Origin: Dendrobium chrysotoxum
Lineage: Eukaryota > Streptophyta > Magnoliopsida > Asparagales > Orchidaceae
Direction: 5' to 3'
DNA: 64,000 nucleotides
NCBI GenBank assembly: GCA_019925795.1
Contig: CM034305.1
Coordinates: 63,042,573 to 63,106,572, forward strand
Shown: positions 23,298-36,400 of the stretch, piece by piece
Numbering within the stretch: position 1 is the stretch's first letter
Layout of the letters: each line of letters opens with the position of its first letter
Translations under genes and position numbers: made by a program
Notes under the pieces: generated by a model
What the model was told of the DNA's origin: nothing
Seen by the model: the letters and a program-made list of their open reading frames with translations, nothing else
Database searches by the model: none

Positions 23298-24542
23298 GTT
23301 AGTTCATATTTTTAAAAATAAAGGTGATGCACAAGATTGTGCGAATTATAAATGAATTAAGTTAATGCATCATGCTTTAAAACTATGGGAGAGAATTATG
23401 GAGCATCGGTTGCGGCGTGATACTAATATTTCTCAAAATCAATTTGGATTCGTGTTAAGTAGGTCAACTCTAAAAGTTATACATTTAGTGAGGTTTAATG
23501 GAGAAGTATAGATGGAATAAGGAGGATCTACATATGATATTCATTAGTTTAGAGAAAGTATATGATAAAGCTCTAAGAGAAGTGCTATGGAGAGTTCTAG
23601 AAAAGAAAGAGGTTAATAATTCTTATATTCAAGTCATTAAGGATGTGTATGCAGGAGTTGTTACTTGTGTTCAAACACAAGGTAGTTTGACCAAGTATTT
23701 TCTTATTTCAGTTGGATTAAATCAAGGATCAGCCTTAAGCACATATCTTTTTGCTTTAGTCATGGATGTTCTCACTAGACATTTGCAGGAGGTTATACCT
23801 TGGTGTATGCTTTCTGCTGATGATATTCTTCTTGTTGATAAGACTAGAGAGGGAGTTGAAGGTAAACTTGAATTATGGAGGAGGTCAACCTTTGAGTCTA
23901 AAGGCTTTCGTTTGAGTAGATCTAAAACTAAATATATAGTATAATTCTTGTAATAATAGTTCTTGTGGAGGATTGTGACTTTGGGTGATAATGCCATTAA
24001 TAAGAGTACACATTTTAGATATCTTGGGTCTATTGTTCAAAGTGATGGTGAAATAAATTGGGATATTATTAGTAAAATTCAGGTTGGATGGTTGAAGTGG
24101 AGGAATACATCAGGCTTGTTGTGTGATAGAAAAGTCCCCATCGAACTTAAGGGAAAATTCTATAAGATGGTGGTTAGACCTGCAATGCGTTATGTTGCAG
24201 AATGTTGGCCATTAAAAGAGAAGCATAATATTAAGTGTTGCAAAGATGAGGATGCTCAGGTGGATGAGTGGCTTTACTCTTAGAGACAAGATATGAAATG
24301 AGCATATACATGAAAAGGTTGGAGTAGCTCCAGTTGAAGATAAGATTAGAGAGAGTCGCCTTAGATGGTTTGTTCACATAAAACGGTGGCCTTTGGTTGA
24401 CCTGATTAGGAAAGTAGATGTATTAGATTTGACTTATGTTAAGAAAGGTAGATGTAGACCTAAAAATTTTGGTTAGAAAATATTGGAAATGACCTTTCTT
24501 TATTAGATTTAAATGAGAATTTAACTTTTCTCAGGGCATAAT
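23298..24542 (+). pseudogene. RTE-type LINE 3' half (copy 2)
   Basis: Matches 6,207-7,459 of copy 1 from the RT middle to the same ACAAT-type insertion site (here ATAAT, 24,538-24,542). It includes NQFGF, a diverged catalytic segment SADDILLVDK near 23,815, [10 protein letters not shown] and [13 protein letters not shown]. Open pieces lie at 23,498-23,944 and 23,963-24,283. Shared stops and a shared frameshift near the GGTTTAATGGAGAAGTATAG motif show that copies 1 and 2 derive from one already broken LINE rather than from two insertions. Confidence 0.85.
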
Positions 24543-25507
<965 letters not shown>

Positions 25508-25580
25508 ACAATGGAGAAAAAGGATTCATTTAGTCAACCCCACATAGTGGGATAAAGGCTTGATATTGTTGTTGTTATAA
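25508..25580 (+). mobile_element. 3' tail of the RTE LINE
   Basis: ACAATGGAGAAAAAGGATTC leads to a tail of TTG repeats (TTGTTGTTGTT near 25,567-25,576). It matches the reverse complement of 42,849-42,925. It completes the LINE that began at 4,410 and was cut at 7,459. Confidence 0.85.
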
Positions 25581-25589
25581 TAGAGTAGT

Positions 25590-25990
25590 ATTCGTTTGAT
25601 AATGGTGATCGAGAAACCACAATCAAATGATGGTAGTTGAAAAATCATAATCAAATAATAATGATCGAGAGATCATAGTCAAACGATGATGATTGGGAGA
25701 TTGTAGTTGGATATTGGTAGTCAAGAAGCCATAGTCGGGTGACAATACTCTATTTAAAATAGTCAATAAGTAGTTGTTGAGGAAGAGTGGTCATGAGATT
25801 TTAATTGGCGATAATGATTAAGGGATCATAATTAGATCGCACTAATTTGATGATGTTGATCTAGAAATCATATTTGGATGATGGTGGTCAACAAATCATG
25901 ATTAATCAATGATGATCTGGAGATTGTAATAATTGGATAGTAGATAGGAGATTGTAGTTAGGTATTGGTGGTCAGGAAACTATAGTTGGG
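25590..25990. repeat. Degenerate minisatellite, right part
   Basis: Diverged copies of the same GATCGAGAGATCATAGTCAA-like unit seen at 3,085-4,400. It lies immediately after the LINE tail, so the LINE appears to have landed inside the array. Confidence 0.65.
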
Positions 25991-26880
25991 CGAAGTTTGG
26001 ATGGTACTAAATTTAATCAAATTAAATATGTATAAATTTAATTATTTTTTCCCAATTAAATTTCTAATCAATATAATTTTTTTAAATACTGATTTTTACA
26101 TATTTATTAGAAAAAAATTTAAGAAGAAGAATAGCTAAAGTTTAAATTGTGTGAATGAGCAAAATTTTATAAAAATTTAAAAGAAGCAAACTAGCCAAAC
26201 TATTTAGCTTTTTTCATTGAAAATGCCAAATAATTTGGCTAATTCTAAAAAAACCAAACTATATGGCGTTTCCTACTGAATACTCCAAATAATTTGGCTA
26301 GTTCTATAGAATTAGGCAAACTATTTGACTAATTCTATTAAATACCTACATTTTCACTAAGCAAAGCAATATCATTAGTTGATTAAGGATGCATTAAAAA
26401 AATTAAAACTAGGTTAACGGGCGATAAACTCTCAGATTAATTAATCGCCCGCATAAAAAAATGTTCAGGTCGCTAATATGACAAAAGTGAATACTCAATA
26501 TTATACTATAATGTGACGGTCATTAAATATGTAATAAAATAAATATTTAATGAAATTTCTGCTGGAATACTCATTAATATTTACTTAAGAAAATGAAATA
26601 TTTTTTAATAAAATAAGTAAAATTATGTTGCTTTTTCTTAAAAATGTAATTTTTTTAACATTTTCTTAAAAAGGTAAAATCAATTTTATCTTTTCATAAA
26701 AATATTGATGAAAATACAAAATATTTGTACTTAAAAAAATAAAAAAATTTTAGGTTTTAAACTATTTTTAAATTTTATGCTAATTAATTCTTTTTTGTTA
26801 TATAATTTTATATAGTACTTTTTTTTTAAAATTTGTCTTAAAATTTCATGGTGTACAAATTAAATTAAAATTATAAAATA
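25991..26880. other. AT-rich intergenic DNA upstream of RPT5
   Basis: No gene seen. At about 26,190-26,340 a CCAAACTATTTGGC / CCAAATAATTTGGC motif recurs several times as short inverted repeats. The rest is A/T runs. Confidence 0.6.
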
Positions 26881-27003
26881 TCAATATATGGCGAACCGCG
26901 AGTAGCCCGTTTCCGTCAAACGCTCGCTTGGCTTGCGGCCTACTCAAAAGCCTTCGCTATCTCTCAAGTTAGCATCTTCGTCGCGGACCTCGCCCTCCCT
27001 GTC
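26881..27003 (+). promoter_or_regulatory. RPT5 5' flank and leader
   Basis: Base composition jumps from AT-rich to GC-rich at about 26,888, just before the RPT5 start codon, as expected for a 5' UTR. A TATATAAT-like box lies at about 26,800. The transcription start cannot be fixed from sequence alone. Confidence 0.35.
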
Positions 27004-27135
27004 ATGGCTTCGGCTTCGGTTCCTACGGTGATGGTGGAGGACAACAACTTCGAGGACGACCAGCTTGCTGCGATGACAACCGATGACATAACTAGGGCCT
27101 CCCGCCTTCTCGACAACGAGATCCGAGTTCTGAAG
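27004..27135 (+). CDS. RPT5: RPT5 exon 1 (residues 1-44)
   Basis: Starts at ATG in GTCATGG and ends IRVLK before donor GTACGA. The frame stays open into the intron until 27,192, but the conserved DELQRT continuation sits in exon 2. Confidence 0.95.
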
Positions 27136-27423
27136 GTACGAGATCGAGCGAGAGTGGGAACCCTAGATCAGAGCTCCATTCTCGCAACTTAGAATTTTCT
27201 TTCCGCTTTTAAATTCCACGAATTTTATCATTCCTGATGATCTTGCTTCGATTCTTTGTAGGACGAGCTGCAGAGGACGAACCTAGAACTGGAATCGTTC
27301 AAGGAGAAGATAAAGGAGAATCAGGAGAAGATCAAGCTCAATAAACAGTTACCTTACCTCGTCGGAAACATCGTCGAGGTTGCTAGCCTTAGTTCTTAGA
27401 GGGGGCAAATTTATAAGAAAGTA

Positions 27424-27475
<52 letters not shown>

Positions 27476-30400
27476 ACAAAATTCAAATTAAAATCTTATA
27501 TTGCAAAGCCTTTGATTGTGTTAATCAGGATTCATTATTACTCTGGTTGCCTTTCTTAGCGTCCCTTCAATTTTTATGAGTTTATCAACTGAATTGATAC
27601 CTACATTAGCCTTATTCCTTTTTTTTGGGTGAACCCTGCTTTCTTCGCTATGTTTTTTCAGTCATGATGTACTGTCGTGAGTTGGTTGATGTCGTGGATT
27701 GTCGGTAATATGATGGTTATGTTACACTGCTAGCTAGGTTGAATGCATTAGGATTGAAAGTCTTTGATTATCAACTTGTTATTTGTGGTCTCTAAGAATA
27801 TCTAGAAAGGAAGTTTTTTAATCTCAAGATTTGAAAATTCTTGTTGTTTTGGTTACATTCGCTTCTTGATTGGCTATGGTAGGTGGTAGTTGCTTTCAAT
27901 GGGGCTAGTTAGATAGGCCCTATCCTAGTAGCTTAGTAGAGGAGTTTCAGAGTTCAATTGAGTTGGGAATTCATAATGCTTCATATTTCTAGTGCTTATA
28001 TTTGGTTATGTAAAATGTAGAACTATGTTGCAGTGTTGGTTGGAAGAAGCCTCTACTTTTGGGAAAATTTTGAAGTTATTAGTCTTAAAACATAGGATTG
28101 TCACTTTTTGTCATCACAAATATAATATGGATAACAAAAGAAGATTTTGATGTTCCCTCTTCCTAGTTCAATTTTTCAATCATGCTTAGCACAATCTTAT
28201 CTTTTTAGATAGATTCTTAGGGTTATGTTTGGGGCATATTTTTCAATGCTTTGTTTATTAGAGCGCTTCCACACTTTCATTAGGCTATTGCTTTATTGTT
28301 GTTTTTCAAAAAAATTGTGTGGCTTTTTACAACTAATTTTGCTAAAATAAATAGTTGTAAGAAAGCCATTGCTCGACTTTTTCAAAAAAGAAATATTTAG
28401 AATACTCACAGTAGCTTTCAAGAAAGTTATTTTTCCAATTATAACTATACAACCATTTTCTTACAAAAAGTGACAGTTGCCCCAAACGGATCATATGCTG
28501 CATCCTTAATTGCTTCAATTTGTTTCTAAGTTGTACATGGTTTACTTTAGATTTTGGAGATGAATCCAGAAGAGGCTGAGGAAGATGGAGCTAATGTTGA
28601 TTTAGACTCTCAAAGAAAGGGAAAGTGTGTTGTGTTGAAGACATCAACTCGTCAAGTAAGATACAATTCTTCATTCTTCTATGTTCATACAGCTTTTTTT
28701 TGGTTTGGGGAGGGGGGATGGATTGTGATTGCTCAAAAACCAAACTTTTAGACTCCAACTGTTAGTGATCACATGTAATTAAATTAGGCACCTTTAATAT
28801 TCTTTTAGTGACATATTTGGCTAAAAATTGAAATTTTGGAGAGTTGCACAAACAGATAGCTAAAGCAGAACATTTTAGATTTGGTGTTATTGAAAAGTGG
28901 TAATAACCTCATTCATTAGGCATTTATATTTATAGTAGAACATGAAGGCTTAGTTCTTTTTTTTTTTTTTTTTGCTTTGATGTTTTGATGTCTTGTTTTA
29001 TGTAAGTCCCAAATCAGGGATTTATATTTATAGTAGAACATGAAGGCTTAGTTCAATTTTTTTGCTTTGATGTGTTGATGTCTTGTTTTATGTAAGTCCC
29101 AAACATGCTCGTAATTTCCATCAGATGGTTACTTCAAAGATTTAGAGTAATGTACATTGAGACTGTTTTTTCCTTTAGCATTTGCAGAGTTTAAATTTCT
29201 CTCATAAGATCTTGGATCTTATTTGCAAGCATTTTATTTTGATTTTTGTATACTTTATTACTTGCATTTCAGTGGTTAATTATTATTATTGAGTTTTGTT
29301 TTGCTTTCAATATCAAACTATGGTAATTTAATTTGTTTTGCTTGTGTTCGGTAGACAATCTTTCTTCCAGTTGTTGGGCTCGTTGATCCTGATAAGCTGA
29401 AGCCAGGTGATCTGGTTGGTGTTAACAAGGATAGCTATCTGATATTGGATACTCTTCCATCTGAATATGATTCACGTGTAAAAGCAATGGAGGTTGATGA
29501 AAAACCAACAGAAGATTACAGTGACATTGGAGGCCTTGAGAAACAGGTGATTCCATAATATCTATGAGCCTGTTGTTCTAGTTTAGATTGAAAAACATAT
29601 GTTATCTGCTAATTATCTCTAATTTGCTGATTGATTCTAAGTTTTGTTGGTTGAATGTTTTGGTGTTTCTTATTTAGTTGCTTAGCTTTGTGACCCTTAT
29701 AAAATGTCCTAGTAGGATGTTGTTTTAGCACTCTTCCAAACCCATAGGTCTAAGATCCATCAAACTAGCCTATTGTTTTACATCCTGTCCTTAAAAGCTC
29801 GCATAGATGCTATGTAAAGCATTGTCTAGCAATTATCTTTTTAACAAGTCTTTTTCAAGTGAAAGGATCTCTAACCCATTGATTAAAGGAGTTGGTTGTA
29901 TTTCCAAGGTCATGAATTCGAGCAACATACTTTGTGATTTGTTGCTTTCCATTCCACCCCTGCCCCCCTAGAAAAAAATCCTTATTAAGACAAAAACGTA
30001 CTCATGTTGTCCAAATGCATTTCTTAAATTAAATGTTTATGTTATCAAATCCCCATTCTTCCCTATCTGAGTTTAACTGTTACCTGAGCAGAATCTTATG
30101 ATTGTGAGTACCTAGCAAGTTCTGTTTTTTGGTTTGAATGCGCTTTTCATACATATGTGACTATTTCACTGGCTAGTGCAATGTTTTCCTATTGCCATAG
30201 ATAATTTTTCTTGGATTTCCAGACTATATTGAATATTTTATGATAAGCTTGTCATTGGAGATTTTGGAGGTGAATTAATATCAATTGCATAAGTTCTCCA
30301 TCAAAGCAAATAAATTATGATGGCATATTTTCTTCTTATATGCTCTTATCACCTCCTTAGATTACTAGATCGTAAATTACCGTTTTGATACTCCTCATAT

Positions 30401-33400
30401 TAATTTTTGAAGTTTTGTAGATTCAAGAACTTGTTGAAGCCATAGTATTGCCGATGACACATAAGGATAGGTTTCAGAAGTTAGGCATTCGACCGCCTAA
30501 AGGAGTACTACTATATGGACCACCTGGTACTGGAAAAACATTGATGGCTCGTGCTTGTGCTGCACAAACAAATGCAACTTTTCTGAAGCTAGCGGGCCCA
30601 CAACTTGTTCAGGTTAGCACTGGTTAAAAAATATATTGTTGATTTCTATTTTATGAGGTTATATTTTCATCTTTAGAAGATTGCATTGAAAGTTGTGAAG
30701 GGCCTTGTCACCTGAGCGGCCAAGGCACTAAGATTCTTTTGCCTCAATAAGTATTATTGCTCATTTTTGAAATATTGCAAACCCTCACTCTCCTGGCTGG
30801 GCCCTTTGCTAGCATATAGCACACAATGCATAATGAACACTTTAAAACTGTGGACAGGGATAATTATCCTCCTAATTTAGTTGTGATGCAGTTCTCATTA
30901 GTATTTTTTTTGTCTTCCTTGTTGTTATGAGTTAGCACAAGATAATGACTCCTAGAATGTCATTCATTTTAATCTTTAGATCTAATGATGGTGTATATCT
31001 GTTTCCCTTTTTGTTAAAATTCGAAGTCCCTGCTATAGAGTATTATTGGATTCTTTCTTTTTAGCAGGAGAACTTCATGCACTAGTAGTTCTGCAGATTG
31101 TTATGCCAGCCCAAGGGGGGCCAGCTGAACCGGTCCAACCTGGACCGGTTCTCACCTACAGGAGGCGGTTCAAGGGGGGCGGAATTAACAGGGAGGGGAC
31201 GGCTGGAGTAGAGGGGCCCACACACTAATGATGCTTAGTATTGGAGGGAAAATTCAAATTAGGGGCTGTTTAGGGATTAAGAAAATTTCCTTTGTCTTTA
31301 ATTGCTTTCTTCTAGCTAGGGTTAGGGGCATTTTGAATTTGTGAAATCTGAATTTGAGATCTAGGGTTTGTTCTTGGGCTCTAGGCTTCGGCAAGAGATT
31401 TGGAGAGCTAAATCTTCCTCTCGAATTGAAGATTCATTGTATCGTGTTGTTCTTTACCTTCTCTTATTGAATTTCAAGTGTGTTTCTCACTGTTTTCCTA
31501 CAGATTTTTGTGAAAACTGCACCGTTATTGCTGAATTTCTCTGAAATTCAGCAATTTTTCTTGTGTTCCGTGTCTGTTTTCTATCAGACTTTTTTAGCAT
31601 GTGTTAGTCATGGAGAAAAGAATGCTTAGTTAATATGTATTTTGTTAAAGGCTAGGAAATTAGTGAATTTGTATTTTTTAATTAATTTTCAGGATTGTGA
31701 TCTCTCTTCTATTTTGGCTCTGAATTTCTTTTGGTTTAGTAATATTTTTATTGTGCACACTTTTGCCTATTTTAACACTTTTTTCCATCATGTGCAATCA
31801 AAAAGGTTGGCTTCATCTTTTCAGATATTTATTTATTTATTTTCCTCACTTCTTCTTTTTTTGTTTGGTGTGGGTGAAGATGGAGGATTGTTATCTTGTA
31901 AAATATTGTGATTTGAATTTATATGAATTTATGTATTGGATGCTATGCAGATGTTCATTGGTGATGGTGCAAAACTTGTACGTGATGCTTTTCAGCTTGC
32001 AAAAGAAAAATCTCCTTGTATCATTTTCATAGATGAAATTGATGCAATAGGAACCAAACGTTTCGATAGGTATGGCATGTTGCTCTCAGGTATTTATTTT
32101 GTAGGTGTATCTCTACAACAAAATTTGAATGCTTTTAATTTTGATTTAAAATTATTTTTTGATATTCCAAATTGACGACTGTAGTCTAATCAATTAAAAA
32201 ATTTTGTTTTTTATTCTGATTTACCTCTTGGATATAATAAAGTGTGAACTTTGGTTGAATTCTATTATTTTCAATGTAAGTTATGGTTTGTATTTGTTAC
32301 TTGTAGTTCTTCAAGTTTTTAATGCTCAGCTTTCTCTTTTTGTGTCAAGTTAACTCAAGTAATTTTGATTTGATTTATTAAAACTCTTAGTGATTTTGAT
32401 TTGATTTATTCTTGATGTTGGTAAATATTCTTTCAATGAATTCGGTGCTCATTGGTGAATTTTATGCTCATTTTTTTCCTTCTATGATCATGCTTCTTAA
32501 AAATTGATTTTTCCTGGACGAGCTTTTAGTGTTTTTTGAAGCTTTAAATTTTCATCTAATTTTTAGGTGATTTTTCCTGGGTTTCTTCTTTCAGCAGGTC
32601 CGATTTCCATTTAATATTTTCCTGATGAAACAGTTGAATTGGATACATTGATGTAGTTATAATCTCTATATAATATTTAAATCCTCAATTCAGAGGGTGA
32701 ACTTGGAGTAGTGGTTATGTTGCTTCAATATCGAGGTCTCAAGTTTGTGTCATGGAAATAGTCTTTTGCAAATGTAGGGTAATGTTGTTTACATCAACTC
32801 TTGTCAAGGCTCGTGAGAATTTAGATTTAATCCCTGATGTTAAAAATCTTATTGATGTATAGATACCAGTTGGTTGGCCCTCACCCATAAGCTTAAACTT
32901 TTGGGTTAAAATTGGGTTTAAACTTTTGGGTTAAAATTGGGTTTAACCATTGGCGTATCTAGCCTAACTTTGATATCCTTTGGTTTCAATGGTTTGACTA
33001 TGATTGAGTGGTTCTTGCGGTTTGTGGTCTCATAGGTCTTGGCCACTTTCTACCATGTCTAAGCAAAGTTCAAGAACCAGCAACTCCTGCTGTATCACCA
33101 CATAGTTGAGTTAGCTCTTAGTGCATGATTCTTAATGATGTTAAAAAAAATGTTTCCATTTAAGGGAAAGTATTGACTAATGTAGAGAGTTCTCCAGTGA
33201 GAGGGAGGTTATTAAAACACATGAGAGTTTGGGTTTAGTCCCATGCATCGGATGGCTAAAAAACTTGTTAGCTCAAAAATATCAAGTGATTGACCCTCAT
33301 ATATAGGCTTAAGCTTTTAGTTTGAAAATGTGTTTAACTATTAGCTTATTCGACGCCTCATTGGCCTTAGTTTGATTTCACACTCTTTGACATTCCTGAG

Positions 33401-36400
33401 ACTTTACATTTGCAGGAACTCCATGAGTGGATACATAAGTACTCAATTAAACTTATTTGAAAATTTTACTAGTTGAATATTAGCATTTGGGAACAGTTTT
33501 CTTTAAAATGGTTTCCTTATATTCATTTATATCTCATGTGACTTAAGAAAGCTACTTTTTGCAACTCCATGAATGAGCTTTAAGAATTAAAATGTTCTAT
33601 TTCTAAATTGGAAATTCTAGTTGTGTATTTGAACTCTGGAGAACATTCTATGAATGTGTTTCTGTTGAACAATGTATTGAAGCTGGGCCAACATTGCTGG
33701 TTTGAACTTGAGATCTAACCTTGACATGTAAACATGGGATATTGAGATATTTAGTATGACATTATTTTGTTAGATCGGTCCCTAGTGGACTGATCCAATT
33801 ACAACCGGTCCCTTAGGGACCGGTTCGGTTTTACTGTAGAAGGGGCGGTGGCAAAGAGAGAGGGGGAGGAGTAGGGTCCACCAATATTTCAAATTCAAAC
33901 TCCTTGGAGGGAAAGGAGGGGGGCGGTGATAGTGAACCGGCCTAGGAGCCAGCCCAACGGCTGGCTCACATCTACAGGAGGCGGAAAGGGGTCCACCCCC
34001 TTTGAGGATGCCGCCCACTTGTGTGGGCCCCACTTGGAGCAATTGGGGGAGGGGGTTTGGGCGGCTAGGGTGAGAGGGAAATTTTGAAGGAGGGAGGTTT
34101 GAATTAGAAAATTAATTGTATTAATAGGAGGGTTTGTTTTAGGGTTAGGTTCATGCATGATTTGATTTTGGATTGGAGGTCATTGGTGTTTTGGCTCTAG
34201 ATCGCTTTGTCTAAAGATTGGGAGAGAATGATCCTCCTCTCAAATTGAGGATCCCTTGTATCTTGCTTCGTGCTTTGTTTGGCGTTGATTTCTCGTGCAA
34301 TACCAATTTTGGTGACTGTTTTTGGTCCAGATTTTACGCTTTTCTTGATGTTTTCACCAATTAGTGATAGGTTTGCTTGCGAACTCAAGTATTTCCTATC
34401 AAATTGGTATCAGAGCATCGTATTGGAACCATCGGCGGTTGAAATCCTGAAATTTCAGCTGGTTTTTTGGGCATCCAGAAGAAGATTTCTTGTGTTTCTT
34501 GGGAAGAAAAATGGCCGGGAAGAAGGTTGAAGTCTTGAAAGGCGAAATCGGTCAATTAAAATAAGATTTGGAGGGAAATTTTTTTTATTTTCAAAATCAA
34601 ATCACCTCCAACAATGAAAAGGTTGGAAGGGAAGTTCACTGTTATGGAAGAGATGTTGAAGAAATTAATTGAGATGAAGACCAATCCGACGACATCGGAA
34701 GTAAGAGAGACCACCGGCGGCCATGGCATAGGAGGAAATCCGAACCCGTTTTGGGGGAGGAAAAATCCGGAGGTGGAGATCCTTGAGGGGAGGACGATAT
34801 GCCGCCTCTAGAACCGCTTTCTAGAGAGGAGATGAGCCTGGGGTACGACAGAAGGGGTGCTAATTTTGTTGGAAGAAGGGAAGAAATTCACCGTATGGGT
34901 GCTGATTTTGAAGGGAGAAGAAGGGAATACGATGAAGGGTTCGGGTATAATCGCCGGAGGGACGATCGAGACACTTGGGGAGCACCTCCTCTTCGAGGAA
35001 TGGGAGGTTATGGAGGATACCGAGAATACAGAGGAGATTCCAAGGTGAGGAAACTGAAGATGCCCGTCTTTGAGGGCGAGGATGGCCATGGTTGGATTTA
35101 CAAGGTGAAACGATATTTTGCCGTCAATGGGTTGACGGAGGAGGAGAAGCTGACAGCGGCGGGTTTGTGTTTGGAAGGAAAAGCACTGGCATGGTATCAA
35201 TGACGGGACAAGAGGGAGCCCATCCGGAACTGGAGAGAGTTCAAAGAATGCTTACTAGAGTGTTTCCGAACCGACGAGGGAGGAGACTTCTATGAGCAAT
35301 TCTTTGCCTTGACTCAAGGGGACTGTGGCGGATTACCATGACATGTTCGAGTATTTGGCCAGCAGATTGGATCATATTTTAGAGTCAGCCCTGGAAGGGA
35401 ATTTCATGAAGGGGCTTAAACCGGAGATATGAACAACAGTCAGAATGTTAGAGCCGAGGAACCTAGGGAAGGCTATGGAGCTAGCGCAGTTGGTGGAAGA
35501 TCAGAAGAAATCAGAGAGAGGGGCTCGGGGAAGCTACTCAGGGGGGATCATACAGGATGACCACCACCTTCTTACCTTCAAAGGGAGGAGCACCAGGAGG
35601 TCTGAAAGAAGCACCTAAGGAGAAGACTGGAGGAGGGGGAAATTGGGGACAGTTCAGAAAGTTGACTGAGGAGTTACAGGAGAAGAGGGCAAAGGGGGTG
35701 TGCTTCAGGTGTGATGAGAAGTACATGCTGGGTCATAAGTGCAAGGACCGAACTCTTCAGGTTCTCCTTGTTTGTGAAGACGAGGAAGACCAAGAGGGAG
35801 GTGGGAGCGGGTCAGAAGTGGAGGAGGAGAAGTTGCATGTGGATGTGGCAGAAGTCTCTTTGAACTCAGTAGTGGGATTCACTTCGAGCCACACTATGAA
35901 AGTGAAAGGAGAGATAGCTGACCGTGAGGTTTTGGTGTTGATAGATAGTGGGGCAACCCACAACTTCATCTCCACCCAAATTGTTGAGCTGCTTGGGATG
36001 GAGTTAGTGGATACAGGAGGGTACGGGGTGATGATGGGCACCAGAAAGGCAGAAATGGGTAGAGGAGTTTGTAGGGGAGTGGTGTTGACCATTCAGGGGA
36101 TACTTGTAAGGGAGGATTTTCTTCCCTTGGAGTTGGGGATTACGGATGTCATTTTGGGGATGAAATGGTTGCAAACCTTGGGAGAGACTAAGATAAATTG
36201 GGGAGCACTGAGGATGGAACTGGTGGTAGGGGGAAGGAGAATGGTTATACAGGGAGATGCCGGTCTGTCTAGGGCAGGAGTATCTCTCAAGTCCATGATC
36301 AAAATCATACAGGAGGTGGGAGGCGGATATCTGGTGGAACTGCAACGATTGGAGAGGGTCAGTGTGGGGGAAGAGGGAGACATTCCTCTTGTAGTGCAAC

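Noticed and set aside
27004..27192. A 62-codon open frame as a small gene
   Set aside because: It is RPT5 exon 1 read through into intron 1; homology ends at 27,135, at a GT donor.
31046..31228. A 60-codon open frame in intron 5
   Set aside because: It lies in the solo-LTR-like sequence and has no family support.
31936..32175. A 79-codon open frame with an ATPase motif as a gene
   Set aside because: It is RPT5 exon 6 extended on both sides into introns.
34808..35200. A 130-codon minus-strand open frame
   Set aside because: It is the antisense shadow of the chromovirus gag.
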